Notes: generated from the letters alone by a model not told the origin. A DNA stretch of 64,000 bases from JASHUC01 sp963849095 (GCA_963849095.1 CAWKGA010000009.1:620001-684000), one strand, 5' to 3'. Counted from the stretch's first letter, positions 1 to 9,653 are shown. Numbers and translations are program-made.

Positions 1-836
1 AGCCGCGCCACCTCGTGTCGCAGCCTGAGGATGCTCTCCATCACGCCGGAGTTGTCCCAGCGCCCCTTCTGCGCCCCCTCGTCCGAGGCGCGGGTGTTCC
101 AGGCCTCGTAGAGCGCGCGGCGCAGGGCGGGGGATTGCGCGTCCGTGAGGACCGCGACGTAGGTCGGCTGGTCGAGACCGAGCAGGTAGCCCTCGACGCC
201 GCGATCTTGGGCCCGGCGGCGCGCCTGCTCGATGATGACCTCGTTGACGCCCTCGAGCTCGCCCCGGTCGGTGACGAGATGCGACCAGCCGTTCGTCGCG
301 TCGAGCACGTTCTCCTCGAACTTCGCCTGCAGCTGGGTGAGCTCCAGTACGGCCGCCTTGAAGCGTGCCTTGCGCTCGGCGTCGAGCCCGACCCCCGCGA
401 GGCGGAAGTCCCGCAGTGCGTGCTCGAGCACTCGCCGTTGCGTCGGCGTGAGGCCCGGACCCTCCCGCTCCGCGATCCGCTCATAGGCCCGGTACAGCGG
501 TCCGCTCTGGGCGAGATCCGTCTGGTAGGCCGAGAGGAGCGGCAGGCCGGCGTTGTAAGCCTCCCGCAGGCTCGGCGAGTTCATCACCGCGTTGAGGTGG
601 CCCGCCGGCGACCACACGCGCGTGAGCCGGTGCTGCATGTCCTCGAGCGGCTCGACCAAGTTTGCGAACGTCGGGTCGGGGAGTGCCGCGAGCTCCGCGA
701 TCCGGGCCCGGTTCTGGTCGAGCACGGCGCGCAGGGCGGGCTCGATGTGCTCGGGCCGGATGTCGGCGAACGGGGGCGGAGGTCCGCGGTCCAGCAGTGG
801 ATTTTCCATGAAAGTCTCGGTGAGGGCGGCAGCCAT
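1..836 (-). CDS. prlC: Oligopeptidase A (M3 family), 5' part only
   Basis: This reading frame is open to the window edge, so only about 278 N-terminal residues are present. The start region reads ENPLLDRGPPPPFADIRPEH, which matches the opening of E. coli oligopeptidase A (NPLL, then a PPF-x-x-I-x-PEH pattern). The helical segments that follow (LEDMQHRLTRVWSPAGHLNA and the QTDLAQSGPLYRAYE stretch) are typical of M3 metallopeptidases. The zinc-binding HExxH lies in the missing C-terminal half and cannot be checked. The family degrades cytoplasmic peptides, including cleaved signal peptides. Two in-frame ATGs are possible, at 836 and 809; the second gives the more family-like N-terminus but neither has a strong ribosome site. 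The gene is divergent from gor. Confidence 0.85.
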   Translation of the reverse strand, partial: MAAALTETFMENPLLDRGPPPPFADIRPEHIEPALRAVLDQNRARIAELAALPDPTFANLVEPLEDMQHRLTRVWSPAGHLNAVMNSPSLREAYNAGLPLLSAYQTDLAQSGPLYRAYERIAEREGPGLTPTQRRVLEHALRDFRLAGVGLDAERKARFKAAVLELTQLQAKFEENVLDATNGWSHLVTDRGELEGVNEVIIEQARRRAQDRGVEGYLLGLDQPTYVAVLTDAQSPALRRALYEAWNTRASDEGAQKGRWDNSGVMESILRLRHEVAR

Positions 837-907
837 TCTACCGTGAGCCCCCCCTTGACCTACCGGATAAGATGGGACTTTGGGCTTCCCTGCATCCGGA
901 GAGCCAG

Positions 908-2275
908 ATGGCGGACTATGACTTGATCGTGATCGGCGGCGGCAGCGGGGGCATCGCCTGTGCCCAGCGGGCCGCCGAGTACGGGGCCCGTGTGCTGCTC
1001 GCCGAGTCGGGCCGACTCGGCGGAACCTGCGTCAACGTCGGCTGCGTGCCGAAGAAGGTCATGTGGAATGCCGCCGAGCTGGCGCAAGGCCTGCACGACG
1101 GCTCCGGATACGGGTTTCGCATCGAGGGTGAGTCGCACGACTGGGCCGCGCTCAAGCTAGCCCGCGACGCGTACATTCTGAGGCTCAACGCTATCTACGA
1201 GCGGGGTCTCGCGAGCCGCAAGGTCGAGCTCGCCCGCGGCTTCGCGCGGCTCGCCGGCCACGGTGCCGTCGAGGTCGAGGGGCGCGTGGCATCGGCCTCG
1301 CACATCGTGATCGCGACCGGCGGACGCCCGCTGCTGCCGGACATTCCCGGAGCGGAGCTCGGCATCACCTCGGATGGGTTCTTCGAGCTGGCGCAGCGGC
1401 CCGAGCGCGTCGCGGTCGTGGGCAGCGGCTACATCGCGGTGGAGCTCGGCGGGATCTTCGCCGCGCTCGGCTCCCGGGTGACGCTCGCCATCCGCGGCGA
1501 CAGCGTGCTCAAGCACTTCGAGCGGATGCTCGGCGAGGCCTGCCTCGAGATCATGCGGGCCGACGGCATCGAGGTGGTGACGGGCGCGCGGCCCGAGTCG
1601 CTCCGCGACCTCGGGGGCGGACGCCTGCAGCTTGCCCTGCGCGACGGCCGGACGATCGGTCCCGTGGACACGGTTCTCTGGGCTGTCGGTCGCGCGCCCC
1701 ACGTCGAGGGGCTCGGTCTCGAGCGCGCCGCGCAGGAGGCCGGACAAGCCGGCGTCAAGCTCGACCCCTACGGCTTCGTGGCGACGGACCCGTACCAGGC
1801 GACGAGCGTCCCCGGGATCTATGCGATCGGTGATGTGAGCGGCCGCCTGCTGCTCACGCCGGTCGCCATCGCGGCGGGCCGCCGCTTGAGCGATCGGCTG
1901 TTCGGCGGCCAGCCGGACCGGCACCTCGATTACTTAAACGTCCCGACGGTCATCTTCGGTCATCCGCCGATCGGCACGGTGGGACTGTCCGAGGCCGCGG
2001 CGCACGAGCTGTACGGGGAGGAGGTGAAGGTCTACGAGTCGGCCTTCGTGCCGCTCTATCATGCATTGACGGCGAGCAAGCCTCGCACGCGGATGAAGCT
2101 GGTCACCGCAGGTCCTGAGCAGCGCGTCGTCGGAGTGCACGTGATCGGCGAAGGCGCGGACGAGATGCTGCAGGGATTTGCCGTGGCCGTACGGATGGGC
2201 GCCACGAAGCGGGACTTCGACGACACGGTGGCGATCCACCCGACCGCCGCCGAGGAGCTCGTCACGATGCGGTAG
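908..2275 (+). CDS. gor: Glutathione-disulfide reductase
   Basis: A 455-residue flavoprotein that reduces glutathione disulfide with NADPH in the cytoplasm. The FAD-binding GGGSGG is at about residues 10-15, and the redox-active disulfide is Cys41/Cys46 in GGTCVNVGCVPKK. The second dinucleotide fold has VVGSGYIAVELGG followed by LAIRGDSVLK; the Arg here and a nearby basic residue fit NADPH preference, unlike dihydrolipoamide dehydrogenase. The C-terminus HPTAAEE carries the His/Glu active-site pair of the partner subunit. The start was set at the ATG giving MADYDLIVIGGG; an upstream in-frame ATG would add 12 unconserved residues. The 3' end overlaps the convergent aroE by 14 bases. Trypanothione or mycothiol reductase is less likely in this lineage. 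Confidence 0.93.
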   Translation: MADYDLIVIGGGSGGIACAQRAAEYGARVLLAESGRLGGTCVNVGCVPKKVMWNAAELAQGLHDGSGYGFRIEGESHDWAALKLARDAYILRLNAIYERGLASRKVELARGFARLAGHGAVEVEGRVASASHIVIATGGRPLLPDIPGAELGITSDGFFELAQRPERVAVVGSGYIAVELGGIFAALGSRVTLAIRGDSVLKHFERMLGEACLEIMRADGIEVVTGARPESLRDLGGGRLQLALRDGRTIGPVDTVLWAVGRAPHVEGLGLERAAQEAGQAGVKLDPYGFVATDPYQATSVPGIYAIGDVSGRLLLTPVAIAAGRRLSDRLFGGQPDRHLDYLNVPTVIFGHPPIGTVGLSEAAAHELYGEEVKVYESAFVPLYHALTASKPRTRMKLVTAGPEQRVVGVHVIGEGADEMLQGFAVAVRMGATKRDFDDTVAIHPTAAEELVTMR

Positions 2276-3110
2276 AGGCCGGGTGCCCCCGCGCGAGGAG
2301 CGCCAGAACGGGGCCGGTGTCGGGCCGTACGCCGCGCCAGATATGGAAGGACTCGGCGGCCTGCTCGACGAGCATCCCCCAGCCTTGGACGGCGCGCTGG
2401 CAGCCGCGCGCGAGCGCCCAGCGAACGAACGGGGTGTCCGTTCGTGCGTAGGCCATGTCGTAGCAGAGGGTCGCCGCATCGATCGCCGACTCCGCAATGG
2501 GCGGCACCTCTCCACGCAAGCTTGCGGAGGTGGCGTTGATGACCAGATCGAAGCGGCCGCCGCCCAGCTCCTCGAAGGAGCAACCGCGGACCGCTCCGCC
2601 CGGCTCGGAGAAGTCGGCGGCGAGCGCTCGCGCGCGCTCCGCCACGCGCGCGGCGATCACCATCTCGAGCGGATCCAGTGCGAGGAGGGGAGCCAGCACG
2701 CCGCGCGCGGCGCCCCCTGCCCCGGCAATGAGGATGCGGCGCTGCGCGACCGTGAGCCCGAGATTGCTGCACAGGTCGCGCACGAGGCCGGCGCCGTCGG
2801 TGTTGTCACCGAGAATCCGCTCCGCATCGAGCATCAGCGTGTTGACGGCGCCCGCGCGGCGCGCCCGCCCGGTGAGCTCGCTCGCGAGCCCGGCGGCCGC
2901 CACCTTGTGGGGGACCGTGACGTTGAGGCCGCGGCCTCCGCGCGCCGCGAAGTCCAGGACGTATTCGCGGAACTGCTCGGGCGGCACGTCGTGCAGCCGG
3001 TAGTCGAGCGCCTGCCCGGTCTCGCGCGCGAACATGCCGTGAATGAGCGGCGACCAGCTGTGCGCGACGGGATGGCCGATCACGCCGTATTGATCGAGCG
3101 TCTCGCTCAC
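2262..3110 (-). CDS. aroE: Shikimate dehydrogenase
   Basis: NADP-dependent reduction of 3-dehydroshikimate to shikimate, the fourth shikimate-pathway step. At 282 residues it is the usual AroE length. Visible motifs are the substrate-binding GHPVAHSWSP at the N-terminus, the catalytic Lys69 in NVTVPHK, the partner Asp105 in GDNTDGAG, and the GAGGAARGVL dinucleotide loop at about 129-138. It is the last gene of a minus-strand run that begins with the LysM lipoprotein, about 30 bases after rlmJ. Its 3' end crosses the stop of the convergent gor. Confidence 0.93.
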   Translation of the reverse strand: MSETLDQYGVIGHPVAHSWSPLIHGMFARETGQALDYRLHDVPPEQFREYVLDFAARGGRGLNVTVPHKVAAAGLASELTGRARRAGAVNTLMLDAERILGDNTDGAGLVRDLCSNLGLTVAQRRILIAGAGGAARGVLAPLLALDPLEMVIAARVAERARALAADFSEPGGAVRGCSFEELGGGRFDLVINATSASLRGEVPPIAESAIDAATLCYDMAYARTDTPFVRWALARGCQRAVQGWGMLVEQAAESFHIWRGVRPDTGPVLALLARGHPASTAS

Positions 3111-3143
3111 GCGGTACTCCCACCACTTCTCTCGCGCTGAAGT

Positions 3144-3974
3144 CTACAGCACGCGCACGCTCGTGCCTCCCTGGCCCGCCGGGTCGAGCAGCGCATGGAG
3201 CGCGGGCAGCCAGGCCCGCATACGCTCGGCGATCCCGTACGGCGGATTGACGATGAGCAGCCCCGAGCCGTTGAGCGCGACGCGCGAGTCGCAGGGATGC
3301 AGCCAGAGCTCGCCCGCCAGCATCTCGCGCGCGACGCTCGAGCGAAGCGCGCTGTGCCATGCCGCGATGTCGCGCGCGTCCTTGATGGGATACCAGACGG
3401 CGATGACTCCCGTTTGAAAGCGGCGCAGAGCCTCCGCCAACGCCTTCTCCACCCGCGCGATCTCTCCCTGCGCCTCGTAGGGCGGATCGATGAAGGTGAG
3501 GCCGCGGCGCTCGGGCGGCGGCAGGTAGGCGCGCAGCCGCTCGAATCCGTCGGCCTCCACCGTCTGCGCACGCGATCCCCGCGGCAACGCTTGATCGAGG
3601 GCGCTCGCCTCCTCGCGAGCGAGCTCGATCAGCACTGCTCGATCCTGCGGGCGCAGCCGCCCGGCCGCGATGAGCGGAGAGCCGGGATATGCGCAAGGAT
3701 GGCCGGCATGGGAGCGCCATCCGGTGACCGCCTGCGCGTAGGCCGCGAGCTCCGGGTGGCTCTCGGAGCTTGCGAGCACGCGCTCGATTCCCGGCACCGC
3801 GGCGCGACTCTCGGCGGACTTCTCGAGATCGTAGGCGCCCCGGCCCGCATGGGTCTCGAGATAGAAGAAGCCCTTGTCCTTGCGCTCGAGCGCCGCGAGC
3901 AGCGCGACGAGCGTGACGTGCTTGTGTACGTCCGCGAAATTGCCTGCGTGGAAGCCGTGGCGGTACTTGGTCAC
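3144..3974 (-). CDS. rlmJ: 23S rRNA (adenine(2030)-N(6))-methyltransferase RlmJ
   Basis: The 276-residue protein begins with MTKYRHGFHAGNFADVHKH, the signature opening of RlmJ (formerly YhiR), and has the SAM-binding segment FYLETHAGRGAYDL and the catalytic DPPY at residues 163-166. In E. coli the enzyme methylates A2030 in 23S rRNA. The start codon overlaps the stop of topA as ATGA, so translation is probably coupled. In E. coli the gene is linked to gor; here gor is two genes away, on the other strand. Confidence 0.92.
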   Translation of the reverse strand: MTKYRHGFHAGNFADVHKHVTLVALLAALERKDKGFFYLETHAGRGAYDLEKSAESRAAVPGIERVLASSESHPELAAYAQAVTGWRSHAGHPCAYPGSPLIAAGRLRPQDRAVLIELAREEASALDQALPRGSRAQTVEADGFERLRAYLPPPERRGLTFIDPPYEAQGEIARVEKALAEALRRFQTGVIAVWYPIKDARDIAAWHSALRSSVAREMLAGELWLHPCDSRVALNGSGLLIVNPPYGIAERMRAWLPALHALLDPAGQGGTSVRVL

Positions 3975-6613
3975 CCCGACTTCGCTCGCCGGGCCGCGGC
4001 GCGGTCGGATTTGGCCGCGCGCGCGGGCTTGCGCGAGCGGGCCGAATCGGCGCGCGCCGGCTTCATTCCGGGGCTGCGGGCCGGCGCCTTTGCGGTCTTC
4101 GCGGCGCGCACGGCGCTCGGCGCGCGCTTGGCGGCAACCGTCCGCGGGAGCGCCGCGGCGGCAGGGGGCCGGGCGGCGCGGGCCGCGGACGCGGGCGCGG
4201 GCGCTGCACTCGCCGATGGCGCATTCGCAGGCGCTCTGCGCGCAGGTGCCTTACGCGCAGACGCCGCTCCCGCCGCCGGGCGCCTTCCGCGGCCGAAGCG
4301 CCGACCGCGCTCGGGCGCCTGGGCGATGAGCTCGCGGCATTCCTCGAGCGTGAGCGACTTGGGCTCGCGGCCCTTCGGCATCCTCGCGTTCTTCTTGCCG
4401 TCCGTGATGTAGGGGCCGTAGCGGCCGTTCAGGACCTGGATGCCGTCCACCCCGAAGTCCGCGATGATCCGGTTCGCATCGGCTTCCTGCTTCGCCCGGA
4501 TCACCTCCAGCGCGCGCTCGCGGGCGATGGTGTAGGGATCATCCTCGCGCAGCGAGACGTACTTCTCCCCGTACTTGAGGTAGGGGCCGAAGCGGCCGAT
4601 GTTGGCGACGACCGGCTCGCCCGCCGCGGTCTCCCCGAGCGCCCTCGGCAGCTTGAAAAGCTCCATGGCGTCCGCGAGCACTATGGAGTCCATCTTCTGC
4701 CCGCGGCGCAGGCCCGCAAAGCGCGGCTTCTCGGCGTCGTCCTTCGTGCCGATCTGCACAAAAGGCCCGTAGCGGCCCATGCGCACCGTGACCGGCTTGC
4801 CGGTGGCGGGGTCCTTGCCGAGCTCGCGCGCTTGCGAGACTTCCTCGCGCGTCACGTTCTTGTCGGTGCGCTCGACCTGCCGGATAAACGGCTTCCAGAA
4901 CTTCTCGAGCGGAGTGGTCCAGTCCTCCTCGCCCCGCGAGACCGCGTCGAGCTCGTCCTCCATCGCCGCGGTGAAGCCGTATTCCACATAGCGATGGAAG
5001 TGCAGCGTCAGGAAGCGGTTGACGATCTTGCCCACGTCGGTCGGTACGAAGCGGCGACTGTCCATCTCCACGTACTCCCGGTCCTGGAGCGTCGAGATGA
5101 TCGTCGCGTAGGTCGAGGGGCGTCCGATGCCGAACTCCTCGAGCGCCTTGACGAGCGAGGCCTCCGAGAAGCGGGGCGGCGGCTCCGTGAAATGCTGGTC
5201 GGCGCGGACGGCGAGCAGCTTCACGAGATCGCTCTCGCTCATGGGCGGCAGGATGTGGTCACCGTCCTCGGACTTCGCATCGTCCGCGCCTTCCTGATAG
5301 ACGGCGATGTAGCCGGGCTGCAAGAGCGTGGAGCCGTTTGCCCGCAGCACGTGGCGCTCGGGGCCGTCCGGCCCGGCGAGCATATCGACGGCCACCGTAT
5401 CGAACAGGGCGTGGCTCATCTGCGAGGCCACCGCGCGGCGCCAGACGAGCGCGTAAAGCCGGAACAGGTCCCCGTCGAGCTTGCCTTCGATGTCCGATGG
5501 CGTGATGGCGGCGGCGGTCGGCCGGATCGCCTCGTGCGCCTCCTGGGCGTTCTTCGACTTCGTCTTGTAGATGCGCGGCTCCTCGGCGACGGCATCCGCC
5601 CCGTACAACCGGGCCGCGACCTGACGGATCTCGGTCACGGCCTCCGCGGCGAGCGAGACCGAATCGGTGCGCATGTAGGTGATCAGGCCGACGCTGCCTT
5701 CCCCGACATCGACGCCTTCGTACAGCTGCTGCGCGAGCCGCATCGTGCGGCGCGCATTGAAGCCGAGCTTGCGAGCCGCCTCCTGCTGCAGCGTCGAGGT
5801 GGTGAACGGCGGAGCGGGATTGCGGCGGCGCTGCTTGCGGTCCACCGCGACGACGCGCAGCTCGCCCGGCCGGCCGGCTGCCGCGCCCGCGGCAGCCTGG
5901 ATCGCGCGCTCGACTTCGTGCGCGGCGGCCGCATCGACGAAGCTGAACTGCTCGACCTTCTGTCCCCGGTACTCGACGAGCTTCAGCGGAAAGGACTGCC
6001 GCGAGTGCTCCCCCTCGCCCTCGAGGGTCCAGTACTCCTGCGCCTTGAACGCCGTGATCTCCGCCTCCCGCTCGCAGATCATGCGCAGCGCCGGGCTCTG
6101 CACGCGTCCCGCGGAAAGCCCGCGCCGCACCTTCTTCCAGAGCAGCGGCGAGAGATTGAATCCGACGAGATAGTCGAGCGCGCGGCGCGCCTGCTGCGCG
6201 TTCACCAGCTCCGCCGACAGGCCGCGCGGGTTCGCGACGGCCTCGCGGACCGCATTGCGCGTGATCTCGTAGAACGCCACGCGGTGCACCGTCTTGCTCG
6301 CGAGCGCGCCGCGGGACTTCAGGATCTCGAGCAGATGCCAGGCGATCGCCTCACCCTCGCGGTCCGGGTCCGTCGCGAGGTACAGCGCCTTCGACTTGGC
6401 GAGGACGCGGGCGATCGCCTCGACGTGGCGCTCGCTCTTCTCCAGCTGCCGGTAGTTCATGGCGAAGTCCCGGTCGGGATCGACCGCACCTTCCTTCGGG
6501 ACCAGATCGCGCACGTGCCCGTACGAGGCGAGCACCTCGAAGTCCTTGCCCAGGTACTTCTTGATGGTGCGCGCCTTCGCAGGCGATTCGACGACGACCA
6601 GGTTGTCAGCCAT
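3971..6613 (-). CDS. topA: DNA topoisomerase I
   Basis: Type IA topoisomerase that relaxes negative supercoils. The Toprim domain opens the protein (VVVESPAKARTIKKYLG) with the metal-binding TDPDREGEAIAWH at about 81-93; the active-site Tyr is Tyr313 in LITYMRTDS. After about residue 590 come topoisomerase C-terminal repeats of the GRYGPFVQIG/GRFGPYLKYGEKY type. No CxxC zinc-finger pairs are present, unlike E. coli TopA. The last ~110 residues are a low-complexity Ala/Pro/Lys/Arg tail that probably binds DNA. I chose the ATG giving MADNLVVVESPAKAR; another ATG lies 24 bases upstream. The gene follows smg and overlaps rlmJ by four bases. Confidence 0.95.
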   Translation of the reverse strand: MADNLVVVESPAKARTIKKYLGKDFEVLASYGHVRDLVPKEGAVDPDRDFAMNYRQLEKSERHVEAIARVLAKSKALYLATDPDREGEAIAWHLLEILKSRGALASKTVHRVAFYEITRNAVREAVANPRGLSAELVNAQQARRALDYLVGFNLSPLLWKKVRRGLSAGRVQSPALRMICEREAEITAFKAQEYWTLEGEGEHSRQSFPLKLVEYRGQKVEQFSFVDAAAAHEVERAIQAAAGAAAGRPGELRVVAVDRKQRRRNPAPPFTTSTLQQEAARKLGFNARRTMRLAQQLYEGVDVGEGSVGLITYMRTDSVSLAAEAVTEIRQVAARLYGADAVAEEPRIYKTKSKNAQEAHEAIRPTAAAITPSDIEGKLDGDLFRLYALVWRRAVASQMSHALFDTVAVDMLAGPDGPERHVLRANGSTLLQPGYIAVYQEGADDAKSEDGDHILPPMSESDLVKLLAVRADQHFTEPPPRFSEASLVKALEEFGIGRPSTYATIISTLQDREYVEMDSRRFVPTDVGKIVNRFLTLHFHRYVEYGFTAAMEDELDAVSRGEEDWTTPLEKFWKPFIRQVERTDKNVTREEVSQARELGKDPATGKPVTVRMGRYGPFVQIGTKDDAEKPRFAGLRRGQKMDSIVLADAMELFKLPRALGETAAGEPVVANIGRFGPYLKYGEKYVSLREDDPYTIARERALEVIRAKQEADANRIIADFGVDGIQVLNGRYGPYITDGKKNARMPKGREPKSLTLEECRELIAQAPERGRRFGRGRRPAAGAASARKAPARRAPANAPSASAAPAPASAARAARPPAAAALPRTVAAKRAPSAVRAAKTAKAPARSPGMKPARADSARSRKPARAAKSDRAAARRAKSG

Positions 6614-6709
6614 GAGCTTTACGGCATCTCGAGACAAGGGTGCGGAGGCCGGGCAACGAGCCGGAGGCGGCTGCTTGCTGGGACCGACACGCGGACCCGC
6701 CGACCTCCC

Positions 6710-7183
6710 TCAATGCGGCGGGTGCGCGGTGGAATCAAGCGCGAGATCCTCCATCCGGGCGAACGCTTGCTCCTGGCCGGGCTGGCTCGAGAGCACCATG
6801 AGGACGACCCATTTCAGCTGCTCCGTGTCGAGCTCGTCGGCATCGAGGGCGAGCATGCGGTCCACGACGATCTCCCGCTGCGGCGGGGAGAGCACCCCCA
6901 AGCGTTCCAGCGTCATGAGGAAGCCGCGGCACTCCGTCGAGAGCCGGGTGAGCTCGCAGTGGGAGAAGACCCGCACCGACCGTCCGCTGCCCGCGACGCT
7001 CGGATGCGAGCGCTCCCCGGCAAGGTCCGCGAGCCAGTCGAGGGCGCGCTCGACGTTCGCATGCGCGAAGCCGGCGCGCTCGAGGTCGCGCGCGAGATCG
7101 TCCCGTTCCAGCAGCTCGGGAGCCTCATCGAGCATGTAGCGGTCGAAGACGTAGATCAGGATATCGAGAACGCTGGTAGTCAT
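6710..7183 (-). CDS. smg: Smg family protein (DUF494)
   Basis: The 157-residue protein has the Smg opening MTTSVLDILIYVFDRYM and the rest of the family pattern (DDLARDLERAGF, then ALDWLADL). The biochemical role is unknown. Its position between dprA and topA is conserved in many Gamma- and Betaproteobacteria. It starts 8 bases after the dprA stop, so the two are probably cotranscribed. Confidence 0.88.
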   Translation of the reverse strand: MTTSVLDILIYVFDRYMLDEAPELLERDDLARDLERAGFAHANVERALDWLADLAGERSHPSVAGSGRSVRVFSHCELTRLSTECRGFLMTLERLGVLSPPQREIVVDRMLALDADELDTEQLKWVVLMVLSSQPGQEQAFARMEDLALDSTAHPPH

Positions 7184-7191
7184 CGCGAGAG

Positions 7192-8307
7192 TCAGGATAG
7201 GCGGCAGTAACGGCCCCCGGGATGGAGTGCAACACGCCCCCGGAGCTCGAGGATCAACAACATCGATGCAATGCAGCCGCTCGCAAGCCCGGTCCGTTCG
7301 ACGAGTGTGCTCACGCTCACGGGCTCGAAGCCGAGCGCATCTAACAGTATTTCCGAATCCTTGTCCAATGGCGGGGGGCGGGCGGGCGCGCCGGATTCCG
7401 CGGGCGAGTGACGCGCAACTTCTTGATCAGAAAGTGAAATTCCAATCTCCCGGAGCACATCGGAGGCGCTTTCGGCGATCCGCGCCCCCTGCCGCAGCAG
7501 CTCGTGGCAGCCTGCCGCGAGCGGGTTGCGTATCGATCCCGGCACCGCGAGCACCGGCCGGCCGTGCTGCATCGCACAGCGCGCGGTGATGAGCGACCCG
7601 CTGTTGCGGGCTGCCTCGACCACCACGGTGGCGGCCGCGAGCCCGCTCAGGAGGCAATTGCGCTGCGGAAAGTGCCGACGCCGCGGCGGCGCGCCAGGCG
7701 GGAAGCGCGACACCAGGGCGCCGCGCTCGCGAATCCGGCGGGCGAGGTCTCCGTGCTCGCGGGGATAGACCTGATCGAGGCCGTGGGCACAGACCGCGAC
7801 CGTCATTCCCCCCGCGGCGAGCGCGCCTTCGTGGCTCGCTCCGTCGATGCCGAGCGCGAGCCCGCTCGTCACCGTGAGTCCGGCGCGCCCGAGCGCCGCG
7901 GCCATCTCGCGAGCGATGGCGCGGCCCGCCGCCGTCGCGCTGCGGGAACCGACCATCGCGACCTGCCGCGCGGAGAGCGCTTGGGGGATGCCGAGGACGT
8001 AGAGCACCGCAGGAGCCCCGGAGGTCTCCGCGAGTAGCGGCGGATACAGGGGCGAGGTACAGGGGACCAGGGCGGCGCCGCTGCGGTCGAGCCAGCGTAG
8101 ATCGCTGTCGATCACCGCTTGCGGTGGGGCGCCGAGAAAGGTCCGAGCCTGGGCAGGCAGGTCCGCGGCTTCGTCCGCGGCTCCGGGGGCGCCGCAGCGC
8201 GTTGCGACTTCGCCGAGGCCCCCGGCCCGCGCAGCCGCGGCACACACGAGCCGGGCCGTGAGGCCCGGTGCGCGCGAGATCAGTGCACACGCCCGCCGCT
8301 CATCCAT
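7192..8307 (-). CDS. dprA: DNA-processing protein DprA
   Basis: DprA (Smf) protects incoming single-stranded DNA during natural transformation and loads RecA. At 371 residues this copy shows the full layout: an N-terminal SAM-like region, the Rossmann-like core with MVGSRSATAAGRAIA, the SGLALGIDGASHEGAL segment, the NCLLSGLAAATVVVEA stretch, and a C-terminal winged helix (LVERTGLASGCIASML). It sits between the LysM lipoprotein gene and smg. With comM elsewhere in the window this makes competence possible, but comEA, comEC and pilus genes are not in view. Confidence 0.93.
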   Translation of the reverse strand: MDERRACALISRAPGLTARLVCAAAARAGGLGEVATRCGAPGAADEAADLPAQARTFLGAPPQAVIDSDLRWLDRSGAALVPCTSPLYPPLLAETSGAPAVLYVLGIPQALSARQVAMVGSRSATAAGRAIAREMAAALGRAGLTVTSGLALGIDGASHEGALAAGGMTVAVCAHGLDQVYPREHGDLARRIRERGALVSRFPPGAPPRRRHFPQRNCLLSGLAAATVVVEAARNSGSLITARCAMQHGRPVLAVPGSIRNPLAAGCHELLRQGARIAESASDVLREIGISLSDQEVARHSPAESGAPARPPPLDKDSEILLDALGFEPVSVSTLVERTGLASGCIASMLLILELRGRVALHPGGRYCRLS

Positions 8308-8343
8308 CCGCCGAGCATAGCGGACGGGCGGCGCGGAATTCCT

Positions 8344-9615
8344 CTAGGGATTGCGCACGATATCGGCGACTTCCATCTGCTCGGACGCCCCGACGACGAG
8401 CGCGTAGCTCATGTCGTCGTAGGACTTGAAGACGAGCAGCGTGCCCGCGCGCTCATTCGGGAGCCTCACGCTGTGGGCGAGCGTGTCGGGTGTGCCCCAC
8501 TTGTCGTAGCCGGCAACGCCGCGGTCCGCCACGGCTTCGCCCACCTGATCGACCGCGAGCACGGTCCCTGGCCCGACGCCCTGACTCGTGCCGCGGTTGA
8601 TCGCGACGATGTCGTACTGGGCGATGGCGTGCACGTCGTCGATGACGGAGATGATGCGGCCATTCACGGGCGCCGTCGGGGCGCGCGGCACGAAGTTCAA
8701 GGGGTTGCCGTTGTCATCCGGGACGAGGCAGTCGCCCCGGAGCGTCTCGCGACCCGGCTCGATCAGTGTCACCGTCGCAGGGTCGCCAGGCCTCAGGACG
8801 ACGGCAGTTGCCGTGTAGAGGCCCTGGTAGCCGAGGAGCCGACCGCTGTCCGGGTCCCGCAGCCTCTCCCCGATGTGCATGACCAGGAACCGGGCGCCGG
8901 CAGGCGCATCACCGAGGCCGCGCACGTACGCTTCCTCGTTCTCGCCGGCCGCCTGATGCTCGTCGCGAAACGCGAGCACGTGCGGCGCATGATCGACCTG
9001 TTCCACCGACAGGATGGTCGGTCGGGATAGAAATGCCGCGATCGACGCATACGGGATGGTCGGAATGGCGCCCTCGAGAGCCGAGCTGCGCAGGCGCGGC
9101 TCCAGCCGGATGACGCCGGAGATCTCGCCGCCACCACCGCCGCTGCCTTCGACGCTGCTCTCGACGTAGATCCGCGGCCGGCCGTCAGCCCCGTACGCGA
9201 GCACGAGAACATCGCCAGGATAGATGCGATGCGGATTGTGGATCTGAGGGTTGTCGTACCAGATCTCGGGCCAGAGCCACGGATCGCGCAGAAACATGGA
9301 GGAGATGCCCCAGAGCGTATCGCCGCGCTTGACGGTGTACCGCATGGGAGCGCTGGGATTCACCACGTCCCGCGGCAGCGTCTGCGCCGTCTCGGCCGGA
9401 GCGACGGCGGTGCTCTCCGCCGGGCCGGCGTTGCCGGTCGCCGGGGCCGTGGCAGTCGGATCCGGTGCGGGGTTTGCGGAAGGCGCCGCCGCGGCCGGTG
9501 CAGCGGGCGCATCGACGCGCGCAGCCGGCCGCGTGGACGAGCAGCCGGCGACAGCCAGCAGCAATCCTACGAGACCGGACGAAAGGCCAACCCTGAGCTT
9601 TTGATGGAAAAACAT
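8344..9615 (-). CDS. LysM-domain lipoprotein
   Basis: The 423-residue protein begins with a lipoprotein signal (MFFHQKLRVGLSSGLVGLLL) and the lipobox LAVAGCSS, with lipidation expected at Cys24. An Ala/Pro-rich linker follows, then one LysM domain at about 98-145 (YTVKRGDTLWGISSMFLRDP to YPGDVLVL) that should bind peptidoglycan. The remaining ~280 residues are a conserved partner domain of unknown function. The start at 9615 is decided by a strong purine-rich ribosome site (GGAGGGGGAGG) just upstream; the reading frame is open a further 102 bases but without family-like sequence. A LysM gene directly before dprA is a common arrangement in this class. Confidence 0.88.
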   Translation of the reverse strand: MFFHQKLRVGLSSGLVGLLLAVAGCSSTRPAARVDAPAAPAAAAPSANPAPDPTATAPATGNAGPAESTAVAPAETAQTLPRDVVNPSAPMRYTVKRGDTLWGISSMFLRDPWLWPEIWYDNPQIHNPHRIYPGDVLVLAYGADGRPRIYVESSVEGSGGGGGEISGVIRLEPRLRSSALEGAIPTIPYASIAAFLSRPTILSVEQVDHAPHVLAFRDEHQAAGENEEAYVRGLGDAPAGARFLVMHIGERLRDPDSGRLLGYQGLYTATAVVLRPGDPATVTLIEPGRETLRGDCLVPDDNGNPLNFVPRAPTAPVNGRIISVIDDVHAIAQYDIVAINRGTSQGVGPGTVLAVDQVGEAVADRGVAGYDKWGTPDTLAHSVRLPNERAGTLLVFKSYDDMSYALVVGASEQMEVADIVRNP

Positions 9616-9653
9616 CCTCCCCCTCCTTACATATCGGGATGAGGCGGCAACTG

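Noticed and set aside
4832..7210. 792-codon plus-strand open frame across topA and smg
   Set aside because: Antisense shadow of two well-supported genes; no ribosome site or domain.
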